64,000 nt of DNA from Flavobacteriaceae bacterium CG2_30_34_30 (GCA_001873105.1 MNYN01000067.1:16798-80797), one strand, 5' to 3'; positions 17,997 to 27,505 are shown, numbered from the stretch's first letter. Program-made: numbers and translations. Notes: generated by a model from the sequence alone, not told the origin.

Positions 17997-18116
17997 AATA
18001 ATAATAATAATAATAAATAGAATAACAACAATTTAAGATTTTAACGAAAATAGAAATACTTTTACTTTTTAAAAAAAAGTATCTCTAAAATCTAAAATCT
18101 AACAACTAAAATCTAA
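17997..18116 (+). repeat. Low-complexity gap between actB and actC
   Basis: Within this gap (17928-18123) lie an AAT microsatellite (17997-18016), an AT-rich inverted repeat ATACTTTT/AAAAGTAT (18056-18063 / 18075-18082) and tandem TCTAAAA-like 7-mers (18083-18116) just before the actC start. No clear promoter element is visible. Confidence 0.6.
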
Positions 18117-18123
18117 TATATAA

Positions 18124-19611
18124 ATGTCTCATTACGAAGCACCTATAAGAAGACCCTTAGTCCTAGGAGAAAAATCTTATCACGATGTTACTGTGGACGT
18201 TGCTAGACCTGTAGAAGGGAGAGCAAATAAATCCTGGTGGATCGTTTTTTCAATAGCCCTTGTTGCTTTCCTTTGGGGAGTTGGTTGTATCATCTACACA
18301 ATTTCTACCGGAATTGGTGTTTGGGGTCTCAATAAAACTGTAGGTTGGGCCTGGGATATTACAAACTTTGTTTGGTGGGTAGGTATTGGTCACGCAGGAA
18401 CACTTATTTCAGCAGTACTTTTATTATTTCGACAAAAATGGAGAATGGCAATCAACCGATCCGCAGAGGCGATGACTATATTTTCTGTTATGCAGGCAGG
18501 GTTATTTCCATTAATACACATGGGACGTCCTTGGCTAGCCTACTGGGTGGTACCTATACCAAATCAATTTGGTTCTCTTTGGGTAAATTTTAATTCGCCT
18601 TTACTTTGGGACGTTTTTGCAATATCTACCTATCTATCGGTTTCATTAGTCTTTTGGTGGACAGGATTACTTCCTGATTTTGCGATGATACGCGATAGAG
18701 CAGTTACTCCCTTCACCAAAAGAATATACAGTATTGTATCCTTTGGATGGAGTGGAAGAGCAAAAGATTGGCAACGTTTTGAAGAAGTATCTTTAGTATT
18801 GGCTGGTTTAGCAACTCCTTTGGTGCTTTCTGTGCATACCATAGTATCTTTTGACTTTGCTACCTCTGTAATACCCGGATGGCATACAACTATATTTCCT
18901 CCTTACTTTGTTGCCGGAGCTGTATTTTCCGGTTTCGCAATGGTAAACACGCTTCTCATTATTATGAGAAAAGTCTCTAATTTAGAAAATTATATTACCC
19001 TTCAACATATAGAATTGATGAACATTGTAATTATGATTACAGGTTCTATCGTTGGGGTTGCCTATATAACAGAGTTGTTTATCGCCTGGTATTCAGGAGT
19101 TGAATATGAACAATATGCTTTTTTAAACAGAGCTACTGGTCCTTACTGGTGGGCATATTGGTCTATGATGATTTGTAATGTGTTTTCACCACAATTTATG
19201 TGGTTTAAAAAACTACGAACAAGTATTATGTTCTCCTTCTTTATTTCCATAGTTGTAAACATTGGCATGTGGTTTGAGCGATTTGTAATTATTGTAACTT
19301 CATTGCATAGAGATTATTTACCATCTTCCTGGACGATGTTTTCTCCAACATTTGTAGATATTGGAATTTTTATTGGTACTATAGGATTCTTCTTTGTCTT
19401 GTTTTTATTATATTCCAGAAGCTTTCCGGTTATAGCACAAGCAGAAGTAAAATCCATTTTAAAAACCTCTGGCGAAACCTATAAGCAATTAAGAGCAACC
19501 CATGGAGATCACGTAGATCATTCCATTGTAATTACCGGAAAAACTCCATTAAAAAATCATAAGGATATTGAGGACGATGAGGATAACGAAACTAATACTA
19601 AAAACAAATAG
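18124..19611 (+). CDS. actC: Alternative complex III subunit C (NrfD-like)
   Basis: 495 residues, a polytopic NrfD/PsrC-type membrane protein with about ten hydrophobic segments. It begins MSHYEAPIRRPLVLGEKSYH and has the first helix at WWIVFSIALVAFLWGVGC. It carries the quinol-side motif region (GHAGTLISAVLLLFRQKWR), and the later segments include GSIVGVAYITELFIAWYSG. In alternative complex III this subunit houses the menaquinol-binding site and the probable proton path. The hydrophilic acidic tail (DIEDDEDNETNTKNK) is short. actD starts 2 bp downstream, so the two are translationally close. Confidence 0.94.
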   Translation: MSHYEAPIRRPLVLGEKSYHDVTVDVARPVEGRANKSWWIVFSIALVAFLWGVGCIIYTISTGIGVWGLNKTVGWAWDITNFVWWVGIGHAGTLISAVLLLFRQKWRMAINRSAEAMTIFSVMQAGLFPLIHMGRPWLAYWVVPIPNQFGSLWVNFNSPLLWDVFAISTYLSVSLVFWWTGLLPDFAMIRDRAVTPFTKRIYSIVSFGWSGRAKDWQRFEEVSLVLAGLATPLVLSVHTIVSFDFATSVIPGWHTTIFPPYFVAGAVFSGFAMVNTLLIIMRKVSNLENYITLQHIELMNIVIMITGSIVGVAYITELFIAWYSGVEYEQYAFLNRATGPYWWAYWSMMICNVFSPQFMWFKKLRTSIMFSFFISIVVNIGMWFERFVIIVTSLHRDYLPSSWTMFSPTFVDIGIFIGTIGFFFVLFLLYSRSFPVIAQAEVKSILKTSGETYKQLRATHGDHVDHSIVITGKTPLKNHKDIEDDEDNETNTKNK

Positions 19612-19613
19612 CC

Positions 19614-20144
19614 ATGGCATCTAAAGTTATTCACGCTATTTATAATGACGACGACATTCTTATTGAAGCCGTAAAAGATGTACGTAATGCGCATTATAAT
19701 ATTGGAGAAATTTATACTCCTTTTCCTGTACACGGTCTAGAAAAAGCTATGGGATTAGCGCCAACACGTATAGCCATTACCGCATTTATGTATGGAATTG
19801 TTGGATTGGCAGTATCTATTGTAATGATGAATTACATTATGATTTCTGACTGGCCAATGGATATAGGAGGAAAACCAAGTTTTAGTTATATGCAAAACAT
19901 GCCTGCTTTTGTGCCAATTATGTTTGAGTTGACCGTCTTTTTTGCAGCGCATTTAATGGTTATAACCTTCTATTTAAGAAGCAAACTTTGGCCATTTAAA
20001 AAAGCTGAAAATCCAGATTTGCGAACCACTGACGATCACTTCTTGATGGAAGTGGAAGTTGCAAATCACGATGTAGAAAAACTTACTAAGTTTTTATATG
20101 ATACCGGTGCTTCAGAAATTAATTTAATCGAAAAGGAAGACTAA
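19614..20144 (+). CDS. actD: Alternative complex III subunit D (DUF3341)
   Basis: 176 residues. An N-terminal soluble ACT-like fold (VIHAIYNDDDILIEAVKDVR, about 4-23) contains the family phrase TPFPVHGLEKAMGL. Two transmembrane helices follow (about 55-80 and 98-120), then a cytoplasmic tail (HFLMEVEVANHDVEKLTKF). Length and layout are standard for ActD, a small structural membrane subunit. It lies between actC (2 bp) and actE (5 bp) in the same operon. Confidence 0.93.
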   Translation: MASKVIHAIYNDDDILIEAVKDVRNAHYNIGEIYTPFPVHGLEKAMGLAPTRIAITAFMYGIVGLAVSIVMMNYIMISDWPMDIGGKPSFSYMQNMPAFVPIMFELTVFFAAHLMVITFYLRSKLWPFKKAENPDLRTTDDHFLMEVEVANHDVEKLTKFLYDTGASEINLIEKED

Positions 20145-20149
20145 AGACA

Positions 20150-20809
20150 ATGAAAAGTATAGTTAATATAGTTGTAATACTTATAGTAACCTTAAGTTTG
20201 GTTTCTTGCTCTAATAGTAGCAGGCCAAATTACCAATTCATGCCAAATATGTACAAATCTGTTGCTTATGAAGCCTATGGTGAGTATGATGTGTTTCAAA
20301 ATGGGCAATCAGCTAAAATACCGGTTGAAGGAACCATCCCCAGAGGTTGGGCTCCTTATGAATATGAAAATTCTATAGAGGGAATGGCAAAAGCCAGAAC
20401 GGAACTTAAGAATCCACTACCTGTAACACAAGAAAATTTAGCAGCTGGCACACAATTATTTACTTTTTATTGTGCCGTTTGTCATGGGGATAAGGGAGAC
20501 GGTAAAGGAATTTTAGCTACTAGAGAAAAATTTTTAGGAGTTCCAAGTTACGCAGATCCGGGAAGAAATATAACAGAAGGAAGTATTTACCACGTACAAA
20601 TGTATGGTCTTAATGCAATGGGATCTTACGCATCACAAACCAATGAATTAGAACGTTGGCAAATATCCTTGCATGTGGAAAACCTAATGGCAGATTTAAA
20701 GGGTACACCAAAAAAATTACCTCTTAATGAAACCACTCAAGAATTGAATACCAATACCGAGGCTTTAAATGCACCAGTAGAAGTATCAGTAAAAGATTCA
20801 GTAAACTAA
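20150..20809 (+). CDS. actE: Alternative complex III subunit E, lipoprotein cytochrome c
   Basis: 219 residues. The lipoprotein signal ends LSLVSC, with the lipid-anchoring Cys at residue 20. One cytochrome c domain carries CAVCH near residue 108 (TFYCAVCHGDKGDGKG) and the distal Met region MYGLNAMGSYASQ near 160. It is a monohaem, membrane-anchored subunit that probably contacts the downstream electron acceptor. The C-terminus is a low-complexity tail (NTNTEALNAPVEVS). It is cotranscribed with actD and actF. Confidence 0.93.
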   Translation: MKSIVNIVVILIVTLSLVSCSNSSRPNYQFMPNMYKSVAYEAYGEYDVFQNGQSAKIPVEGTIPRGWAPYEYENSIEGMAKARTELKNPLPVTQENLAAGTQLFTFYCAVCHGDKGDGKGILATREKFLGVPSYADPGRNITEGSIYHVQMYGLNAMGSYASQTNELERWQISLHVENLMADLKGTPKKLPLNETTQELNTNTEALNAPVEVSVKDSVN

Positions 20810-20836
20810 TTTTAGATTAAAGACATAGTTAAAGAT

Positions 20837-22150
20837 ATGTATACGCTACCTAATAAATTAAAACTGTTTGCTTTCATTTTCATGGTCCTTGGTGCCATCG
20901 GAATGATTATAGGCTTTATGAACGCTCCTAGTTCAAAAGAAGAGGTTAAAGAAAAGTTAGCAAATCACAACTCGCACGAAATAGTTAGTCCAAATGATAG
21001 CAATTCAGAAGTTGCAGCACATGAAGAGGATGCGCATTATGAACACATAATGCATCAAATGCAAAACAGACCTTGGTCTGCACTATATGTTTCTGCTTTT
21101 TTCTTCTTTATGATTGCCCTAGGTGCTTTGGCTTTTTATGCCATTCAATATGCTGCTCAGGCAGGATGGTCTCCTGTACTTTTTAGAGTAATGGAGGGAA
21201 TTACAGGGTATTTATTACCAGGTTCCTTGATAATGTTTTTATTATTAGTATTGTCTGCATTCCACGTAAATCACATATTTCATTGGATGAACGCGGAACT
21301 TTTTGATCCTTCCAGTGACAAATATGATGCGTTAATAGCTGGGAAAAGCACTTGGTTAAATGAAACCACTTTTTTAATAAGAGCAGCCATTTACCTTACC
21401 GGATGGAACGTATACAGATATTTTTCTAGAAAATATTCTTTAAAATTAGATGAAACTAATGATGCACATTGGTTTAAAAAGAACTTTAAGCTATCGGCAG
21501 GATTTTTAGTTTTCTTTATCGTTACAGAATCTATGATGTCTTGGGACTGGATTATGGGTTTTGACCCACATTGGTTTAGCACTTTGTTTGGATGGTATGT
21601 ATTTTCAGGAATGATTGTTTGCGCCATCACCGTAATAGCCATGGTAACAGTTTATTTAAAATCGCAAGGATATTTAGAGTATGTAAACGATAGCCATATT
21701 CACGATTTAGCAAAATATATGTTTGGCTTTAGTATTTTCTGGACCTATCTTTGGTTTTCACAATTTATGTTGATTTGGTATGCAAACATTCCTGAAGAGG
21801 TAACTTATTTTGTTACAAGAATTGAGGATTATAACTTACCATTCTTTGGTATGGTAGCCATGAATTTCGTTTTCCCTATTCTTCTATTAATGAATAGCGA
21901 TTTTAAAAGGGTAAATTGGTTTGTTATTTTATCAGGAATTGTAATTTTAGCGGGCCATTATATGGATATTTTTGTAATGGTTATGCCGGCAACAGTTGGG
22001 AAATCCTGGTTTATTGGAATTCCTGAAATTGGCGCTTTGCTTTTCTTCTTTGGATTGTTTGTTTATGTGGTCTTTTCAACATTGACAAAAGCGCCATTAA
22101 TAGCAAAAGGAAGCCCTTTTATTGAAGAAAGCAAACATTTTCATTATTAA
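20837..22150 (+). CDS. actF: Alternative complex III subunit F (second quinol-site-like subunit)
   Basis: 437 residues, polytopic, with about ten membrane segments and a short N-terminal helix (FAFIFMVLGAIGMIIGFM). A His-rich hydrophilic loop (AAHEEDAHYEHIMHQMQNR) precedes the second helix. It is distantly related to ActC/NrfD and annotated in many genomes as quinol:cytochrome c oxidoreductase membrane protein. The pattern HWFSTLFGWYVFSGM and the terminal helix GIPEIGALLFFFGLFVYVV are typical. It is last of the act genes, 28 bp before coxB, so the complex and the oxidase are coexpressed. Confidence 0.92.
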   Translation: MYTLPNKLKLFAFIFMVLGAIGMIIGFMNAPSSKEEVKEKLANHNSHEIVSPNDSNSEVAAHEEDAHYEHIMHQMQNRPWSALYVSAFFFFMIALGALAFYAIQYAAQAGWSPVLFRVMEGITGYLLPGSLIMFLLLVLSAFHVNHIFHWMNAELFDPSSDKYDALIAGKSTWLNETTFLIRAAIYLTGWNVYRYFSRKYSLKLDETNDAHWFKKNFKLSAGFLVFFIVTESMMSWDWIMGFDPHWFSTLFGWYVFSGMIVCAITVIAMVTVYLKSQGYLEYVNDSHIHDLAKYMFGFSIFWTYLWFSQFMLIWYANIPEEVTYFVTRIEDYNLPFFGMVAMNFVFPILLLMNSDFKRVNWFVILSGIVILAGHYMDIFVMVMPATVGKSWFIGIPEIGALLFFFGLFVYVVFSTLTKAPLIAKGSPFIEESKHFHY

Positions 22151-22178
22151 TTAAGAACAGTAAATTACACCAATAAAG

Positions 22179-23240
22179 ATGACTGTATTTTTAGTTTTAA
22201 CAGTACTATTTCTTTTTGCCATAACCATTTGGCAAATGAAAAAGATTTTTAATTTATCGAGGTTAAAACCTCAAGATAATTCTCAAATAGCAACTGAAAA
22301 TGATAATAACAATCAAGGGAAATTGATGTTAGGGTTTTTAGTATTTTTCTATATTTTTCTTATCGTTGGTTTTTGGAATTGGACTAGCGTCTTATTGCCG
22401 GAATCCGGTTCTGAACACGGAAAAGACATCGATCAATTGATGCTTATTTCCATGATATTGATTTTTACAGTTTTAATTATCACCCACTTTTTATTGCTTT
22501 ATTTTGCCTTTAAATACCGAGGAATTAAAAACCGAAAAGCAATTTTCTTTGCAGATAATGACCAACTAGAATTTGTTTGGACCATTATTCCCGTTATTGT
22601 TTTATCAGGCCTAATTATTTATGGTTTATTTACTTGGACAGATATTATGAATATTCATGAAGACGATGACCCCATAATTGTCGAGTTATATGCTAAACAA
22701 TTTATTTGGGAGGCTCGTTATTCTGGACAGGATAATACCCTAGGGCAAGCAAATGTTCGTTTTATTGAAGGGGTGAATACCATGGGTGTGGATGTTTCCG
22801 ATGCCTATGCTGCAGATGACGTTCCTGCTAGAGAGTTACACCTTCCAGTGGGAAGAAAAGTTTTATTTAAAATGCGTTCTCAAGATGTTTTACACTCTGC
22901 ATACATGCCTCATTTTAGAGCACAAATGAATGTTGTTCCCGGTATGATTACGCAATTTGCTTTAACACCGGATATTACCACTGCAGATGCGCGACAAAGT
23001 GATGAGATAATAAAAAAAGTTGCTAACATTAATAAATTAAGAGAAGAAAAAAGCAAAGGTCTTGTTGCAAAAGGATTTGAAGCTTTAGACCCCTATGAAT
23101 TTGATTATTTGTTGTTATGCAACAAAATATGTGGCGCTTCTCATTACAATATGCAAATGAAAATAATTGTAGAAACCCAAGAAGAATTTGACGCTTGGAT
23201 TGCTGAACAAAAAACACTTTCTCAAACACTGAATCCATAA
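22179..23240 (+). CDS. coxB: Cytochrome c oxidase subunit II (CuA)
   Basis: 353 residues. There are three hydrophobic segments (about 1-16, 48-66 and 88-110, then VWTIIPVIVLSGLIIYGLF near 128-147), followed by the cupredoxin domain. The CuA ligands are present: H in VLHSAYMPHF (about residue 238) and CNKICGASHYNM (about 311-322), with C, C, H and M in place. The usual Glu between the cysteines (CxEIC) is Lys here. There is no fused cytochrome c domain, so electrons arrive from the act complex or a separate cytochrome. coxA starts 24 bp downstream. Confidence 0.95.
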   Translation: MTVFLVLTVLFLFAITIWQMKKIFNLSRLKPQDNSQIATENDNNNQGKLMLGFLVFFYIFLIVGFWNWTSVLLPESGSEHGKDIDQLMLISMILIFTVLIITHFLLLYFAFKYRGIKNRKAIFFADNDQLEFVWTIIPVIVLSGLIIYGLFTWTDIMNIHEDDDPIIVELYAKQFIWEARYSGQDNTLGQANVRFIEGVNTMGVDVSDAYAADDVPARELHLPVGRKVLFKMRSQDVLHSAYMPHFRAQMNVVPGMITQFALTPDITTADARQSDEIIKKVANINKLREEKSKGLVAKGFEALDPYEFDYLLLCNKICGASHYNMQMKIIVETQEEFDAWIAEQKTLSQTLNP

Positions 23241-23264
23241 GATTAATAGATAAGAATAAAAGAC

Positions 23265-25091
23265 ATGTCAACAGAAGCAAACGTTCACGCAGTAGATCAT
23301 CATGACGATCACGGGCATCATCACCACAAGCAGACTTTTATAGATAAATACATTTTTAGTACCGATCATAAAATGATTTCTAAACAATACCTTATTACAG
23401 GTCTGTTTATGGGAATAATAGGTATTGCAATGTCTTTATTATTTCGAATGCAATTAGCTTGGCCAGATACCCATTTTACCATCTATGAAATATTTTTAGG
23501 AAAATGGGGCGCAGACGGCGTTATGGATCCAAATGTATATTTAGCATTAGTTACTATTCATGGAACGATTATGGTGTTTTTTGTACTAACTGCCGGACTT
23601 AGCGGAACATTTAGTAATCTTCTAATACCACTTCAAATAGGTGCTCGCGATATGGCATCTGGGTTTTTAAATATGATTTCCTATTGGATGTTTTTTCTTT
23701 CCAGCATCATTATGTTATTGTCACTTTTTGTGGAAGCAGGACCTGCTAATGCCGGTTGGACGATTTACCCACCATTAAGTGCGCTTCCACAAGCTATTCC
23801 CGGCTCAGGAGCAGGAATGACATTATGGCTAACCTCTATGGCTATTTTTATAGCTTCTTCATTACTAGGTTCTCTTAATTACATTGTTACCGTAATAAAT
23901 TTAAGAACTAAAGGGATGTCTATGACTCGCTTGCCACTTACTATTTGGGCTTTCTTTTTAACAGCAATTATCGGTGTAGTTTCTTTCCCGGTATTACTTT
24001 CTGCCGCTTTGATGTTGATTATGGATAGAAGTTTTGGAACCTCCTTTTTCCTTTCCGATATTTACATTGCCGGAGAAGTACTCCATAACCAAGGTGGCTC
24101 TCCTGTTTTATTTGAACATTTATTTTGGTTTTTAGGACACCCTGAAGTGTATATTGTAATATTACCAGCTTTAGGAATAACTTCCGAAATTATTGCAACA
24201 AACTCCCGAAAACCCATCTTTGGCTATCGTGCGATGATAGCGTCCATTTTAGCTATTGCATTTTTATCTACTATTGTATGGGCGCACCATATGTTTGTAT
24301 CTGGGATGAATCCGTTTTTGGGTTCAGTATTTACATTTACAACGCTTTTAATAGCCATACCCTCTGCGGTTAAGGCTTTCAACTATATAACGACACTCTG
24401 GAAAGGAAATTTACAATTTAATCCCGCCATGTTATTTTCTATAGGTTTAGTATCTACCTTTATTTCAGGTGGATTAACAGGAATAATTTTAGGAGATAGT
24501 GCTTTAGATATCAATGTGCATGACACCTATTTTGTAGTAGCCCACTTTCACCTTGTAATGGGTATTTCTGCACTTTATGGCTTTTTTGCAGGTATTTACC
24601 ATTGGTTTCCTAAAATGTTTGGTAAAATGATGAACAAAAACCTTGGATATATCCACTTTTGGGTAACTGTAATAGGCGCCTACGGAATTTTCTTCCCTAT
24701 GCACTTTATTGGTATGGCAGGATTACCTAGACGATATTACACCAATACTGCTTTCCCATATTTTGATGATTTAGCAAATATAAATGTAGTGATAACCATT
24801 TTTGCAATTATTACTGCTGCTGCTCAATTGGTGTTCTTATATAATTTTATTTCTTCTATATTTTATGGAAAAAGACCCACAAAAAATCCTTGGAGATCAA
24901 ATACTTTAGAGTGGACAACCGAGATAAAACATATTCACGGAAACTGGGATGGCGATATACCCCACGTTTACCGTTGGTCCTATGACTATAGTAAATTGAA
25001 CAAAGACGAAACAGATTATGTGCTTGCCGGTCAAGATTTTATTCCTCAAAATATTCCTATTCAAGAAAATGAGGAAGAAATGAATCACTAA
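23265..25091 (+). CDS. coxA: Cytochrome c oxidase subunit I
   Basis: 608 residues, twelve or more membrane helices, haem-copper oxidase superfamily. The catalytic-site region GHPEVYIVILPALGI (about 288-302) has the His-Tyr pair and the Glu of A1-type D-channel enzymes. WAHHMFVSGM holds the CuB histidines and HDTYFVVAHFHLV the haem ligands. The enzyme reduces O2 to water and pumps protons. The extreme N-terminus is His-rich (DHHDDHGHHHH, about 11-21). It is last in the act-cox block and is followed by a strong terminator; subunits III and IV are encoded near 43-45 kb. Confidence 0.97.
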   Translation: MSTEANVHAVDHHDDHGHHHHKQTFIDKYIFSTDHKMISKQYLITGLFMGIIGIAMSLLFRMQLAWPDTHFTIYEIFLGKWGADGVMDPNVYLALVTIHGTIMVFFVLTAGLSGTFSNLLIPLQIGARDMASGFLNMISYWMFFLSSIIMLLSLFVEAGPANAGWTIYPPLSALPQAIPGSGAGMTLWLTSMAIFIASSLLGSLNYIVTVINLRTKGMSMTRLPLTIWAFFLTAIIGVVSFPVLLSAALMLIMDRSFGTSFFLSDIYIAGEVLHNQGGSPVLFEHLFWFLGHPEVYIVILPALGITSEIIATNSRKPIFGYRAMIASILAIAFLSTIVWAHHMFVSGMNPFLGSVFTFTTLLIAIPSAVKAFNYITTLWKGNLQFNPAMLFSIGLVSTFISGGLTGIILGDSALDINVHDTYFVVAHFHLVMGISALYGFFAGIYHWFPKMFGKMMNKNLGYIHFWVTVIGAYGIFFPMHFIGMAGLPRRYYTNTAFPYFDDLANINVVITIFAIITAAAQLVFLYNFISSIFYGKRPTKNPWRSNTLEWTTEIKHIHGNWDGDIPHVYRWSYDYSKLNKDETDYVLAGQDFIPQNIPIQENEEEMNH

Positions 25092-25111
25092 TATATGTAT
25101 TACACTTTAAG

Positions 25112-25144
25112 AAAACCTTTCCCCTTAATGGAAAGGTTTTTTTT
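25112..25144 (+). terminator. Terminator of the act-coxBA block
   Basis: AAAACCTTTCC (25112-25122) / GGAAAGGTTTT (25130-25140) with a T tract, 20 bases past the coxA stop. Confidence 0.92.
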
Positions 25145-25218
25145 GTTTTCACCATGTTATTGAAACATATCTTTAAGTTTAAGGTATGATTAAATCTCCA
25201 TTTCTGGCTTTTTGTTCG

Positions 25219-25318
25219 TTGGAAAGTGAAGATTTTCAAACTATATTTGAATAAGAAAAAAATGTATTCATTTTTATTGATTAGCACTAGCCACGTTTGG
25301 GGAAGCGTGGCTTTTTTG
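25219..25318 (+). ncRNA. Candidate small RNA between coxA and ruvB
   Basis: TTG at 25219-25221, a 20-base spacer and TATATTTG at 25242-25249 make an ideal flavobacterial promoter. About 40 bases after the predicted start (near 25255) comes the terminator AGCCACG (25289-25295) / CGTGGCT (25306-25312) plus a T tract. That would give a transcript of about 60 bases with no convincing ORF. The alternative is a ruvB leader with attenuator. The rest of the 361-base gap holds nothing else I can identify. Confidence 0.5.
25289..25317 (+). terminator. Rho-independent terminator upstream of ruvB
   Basis: A 7-bp stem AGCCACG/CGTGGCT with a 10-base loop and six T residues. It is not attached to any annotated gene. 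Confidence 0.8.
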
Positions 25319-25439
25319 TTGCTATTTATCTCAAAATTGCCTCAACTAGGGGCATAAAACAAAACGTATATTATTTTTCGACAACTATTAGTACCAAATC
25401 ACTTTTGCTAAATCTGTAGTAAAATAGTTGCTATTATAG

Positions 25440-25447
25440 TATATTTG
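25440..25447 (+). promoter_or_regulatory. -7 element directly before ruvB
   Basis: TATATTTG ends 5 bases before the ruvB ATG, so the transcript would start at or next to the ATG (leaderless or nearly so). Confidence 0.5.
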
Positions 25448-25452
25448 TTCTT

Positions 25453-26475
25453 ATGAACGAAAACTTAAATCCAACTAACGAACATCTTTCCTCCCACGAA
25501 TTAGAAGTGGAAAAAAAACTTCGGCCGCTTACTTTTGTTGATTTTACCGGGCAAGATCAGGTTTTAGAAAATCTTAAAATATTCGTTCAAGCAGCAAATC
25601 TTAGGGGAGAAGCACTAGACCATACTCTGTTTCATGGACCACCGGGGTTGGGTAAAACCACTTTGGCTTACATACTTGCTAATGAATTACAAGTTGGCAT
25701 AAAAGTTACTTCAGGACCCGTTTTAGACAAACCAGGAGATTTAGCTGGGCTTTTGACTAATTTAGAGGAGCGCGATGTTTTATTTATCGATGAAATCCAT
25801 CGCTTAAGTCCTGTTGTTGAAGAATATTTATATTCTGCAATGGAAGACTATAAAATTGATATCATGATTGAATCTGGACCAAATGCGCGCACAGTTCAAA
25901 TAAATTTAAACCCTTTCACTTTAATAGGTGCAACAACCCGTTCAGGCTTATTAACAGCTCCCATGCGCGCAAGGTTTGGCATTGCCTCGAGATTACAATA
26001 CTATAATACCGACCTACTAACCACCATAGTACAACGAAGTGCAGACATATTAAAAGTAAAAATAGGTATGGAAGCCGCAATAGAAATAGCCGGTAGAAGC
26101 AGAGGAACACCGCGAATTGCAAATGCTTTATTACGAAGGGTACGGGATTTTGCTCAAATAAAAGGCAATGGAAAAATTGATATAAAAATCGCAAAATATG
26201 CACTAGAAGCTCTAAATGTAGATGCTTTTGGACTAGATGAAATGGACAATAAAATATTGACAACCATCATTGAAAAATTTAAGGGCGGCCCGGTAGGAAT
26301 TACAACCTTAGCAACCGCAGTAAGCGAAAGTGCTGAAACTATTGAAGAAGTGTATGAACCATTTTTAATCCAACAGGGTTTTATAATGCGAACACCTAGA
26401 GGAAGAGAAGTAACCGAAGCGGCATATAAACATCTTGGCAAAATAAAAGGACCAACACAAGGAGGATTATTTTAG
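25453..26475 (+). CDS. ruvB: Holliday junction helicase subunit RuvB
   Basis: 340 residues, standard length. It carries AAA+ motifs: Walker [10 protein letters not shown] near residue 62, Walker B LFIDEIHR near 113, sensor I GATTRSG near 160, and the C-terminal winged helix ([20 protein letters not shown]). RuvB is the hexameric motor that drives branch migration with RuvA. The partner ruvA lies 3.4 kb downstream and is not adjacent. The gene is monocistronic or cotranscribed with queG, 66 bp away. Confidence 0.98.
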   Translation: MNENLNPTNEHLSSHELEVEKKLRPLTFVDFTGQDQVLENLKIFVQAANLRGEALDHTLFHGPPGLGKTTLAYILANELQVGIKVTSGPVLDKPGDLAGLLTNLEERDVLFIDEIHRLSPVVEEYLYSAMEDYKIDIMIESGPNARTVQINLNPFTLIGATTRSGLLTAPMRARFGIASRLQYYNTDLLTTIVQRSADILKVKIGMEAAIEIAGRSRGTPRIANALLRRVRDFAQIKGNGKIDIKIAKYALEALNVDAFGLDEMDNKILTTIIEKFKGGPVGITTLATAVSESAETIEEVYEPFLIQQGFIMRTPRGREVTEAAYKHLGKIKGPTQGGLF

Positions 26476-26541
26476 TCTTTATTTAACCCTTCCCGAAAGA
26501 GAGGGCATGAAAGTTACTATTTCTTTTACGGTATTTTTAAA

Positions 26542-27465
26542 ATGACATTAAAATCAACAAACACCCAACGCATTAAAACCGAAGCCAAACGCCTCGGTTT
26601 TTTGTCTTGCGGGATAAGCAAAGCACAATTTTTAGAAAAAGAAGCACCTCGATTAGAAAACTGGCTAAGGCATAATATGCAAGGCGAGATGCAGTATATG
26701 GAAAATCATTTTGACAAACGACTCGACCCAACTAAATTAGTAGATGATGCAAAAAGTGTCGTTTCATTACTGCTGAATTATTTTCCTTCAGAAGTGCAAA
26801 TAGAAAACACCTATAATATATCAAAATATGCATATGGCACTGATTATCATTTTGTAATAAAAGATAAATTAAAACAACTTTTGCAATATATAAGTGAAGA
26901 AATTGGAGAAGTAGGTGGACGTGCCTTTGTAGATTCAGCTCCCGTTTTAGATAAAGCTTGGGCAGCAAAAAGTGGCCTTGGATGGATAGGTAAAAACAGT
27001 AATTTATTAACCCAGCAAGTTGGCTCTTTTTATTTCATTGCAGAAGTAATAATTGATTTAGAGTTAGAATATGATAATCCTGTTACAGATCATTGTGGAA
27101 CCTGCTCGGCTTGTATAGATGCGTGTCCAACTCAAGCAATTGTTCAACCCTACATAGTAGATGGCAGCAAATGTATTTCTTACTTTACTATCGAGTTGAA
27201 AAATGAAATTCCAAATCACGTAAAAGGTCAATTTGAAGATTGGATGTTTGGGTGTGATATTTGTCAAGATGTTTGCCCGTGGAATAAATTTTCTAAAGCG
27301 CACAACGAACCTCTTTTTCAACCTAATGCACAACTGCTTTCCATGTCCAAAAAAGATTGGGAAGAAATAACGGAAGATGTTTTTTTAAAAATATTTCAGA
27401 AATCTCCTGTAAAACGCACTAAATATCAAGGGTTGAAGCGAAACGTTAACTTCTTGAAAGATTAA
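26542..27465 (+). CDS. queG: Epoxyqueuosine reductase QueG
   Basis: 307 residues. The cobalamin-binding domain contains the conserved acid region [13 protein letters not shown] (about 131-143), where the catalytic Asp of the family lies. Two 4Fe-4S motifs follow: [12 protein letters not shown] (about 190-201) with an extra Cys in GSKCISYF, and [11 protein letters not shown] near 235-245. The enzyme performs the last step of queuosine synthesis, reducing epoxyqueuosine in tRNA (Asn, Asp, His, Tyr). It lacks the C-terminal HEAT extension of longer homologues, which is common. No other queuosine genes are visible in the window. Confidence 0.95.
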   Translation: MTLKSTNTQRIKTEAKRLGFLSCGISKAQFLEKEAPRLENWLRHNMQGEMQYMENHFDKRLDPTKLVDDAKSVVSLLLNYFPSEVQIENTYNISKYAYGTDYHFVIKDKLKQLLQYISEEIGEVGGRAFVDSAPVLDKAWAAKSGLGWIGKNSNLLTQQVGSFYFIAEVIIDLELEYDNPVTDHCGTCSACIDACPTQAIVQPYIVDGSKCISYFTIELKNEIPNHVKGQFEDWMFGCDICQDVCPWNKFSKAHNEPLFQPNAQLLSMSKKDWEEITEDVFLKIFQKSPVKRTKYQGLKRNVNFLKD

Positions 27466-27497
27466 CGAATAAATTTCCCATTTTTGCTAGATACTCT

Positions 27498-27505
27498 TAC
27501 CTTTG
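27498..27505 (+). promoter_or_regulatory. -7 element of maeB
   Basis: TACCTTTG is an exact consensus match, 24 bases before the maeB ATG. Confidence 0.55.

Noticed and set aside
17997..18016. AAT repeats as a CRISPR array
   Set aside because: A 3-base microsatellite with no spacers. No cas genes are in the window and no CRISPR-like repeat-spacer pattern was seen.
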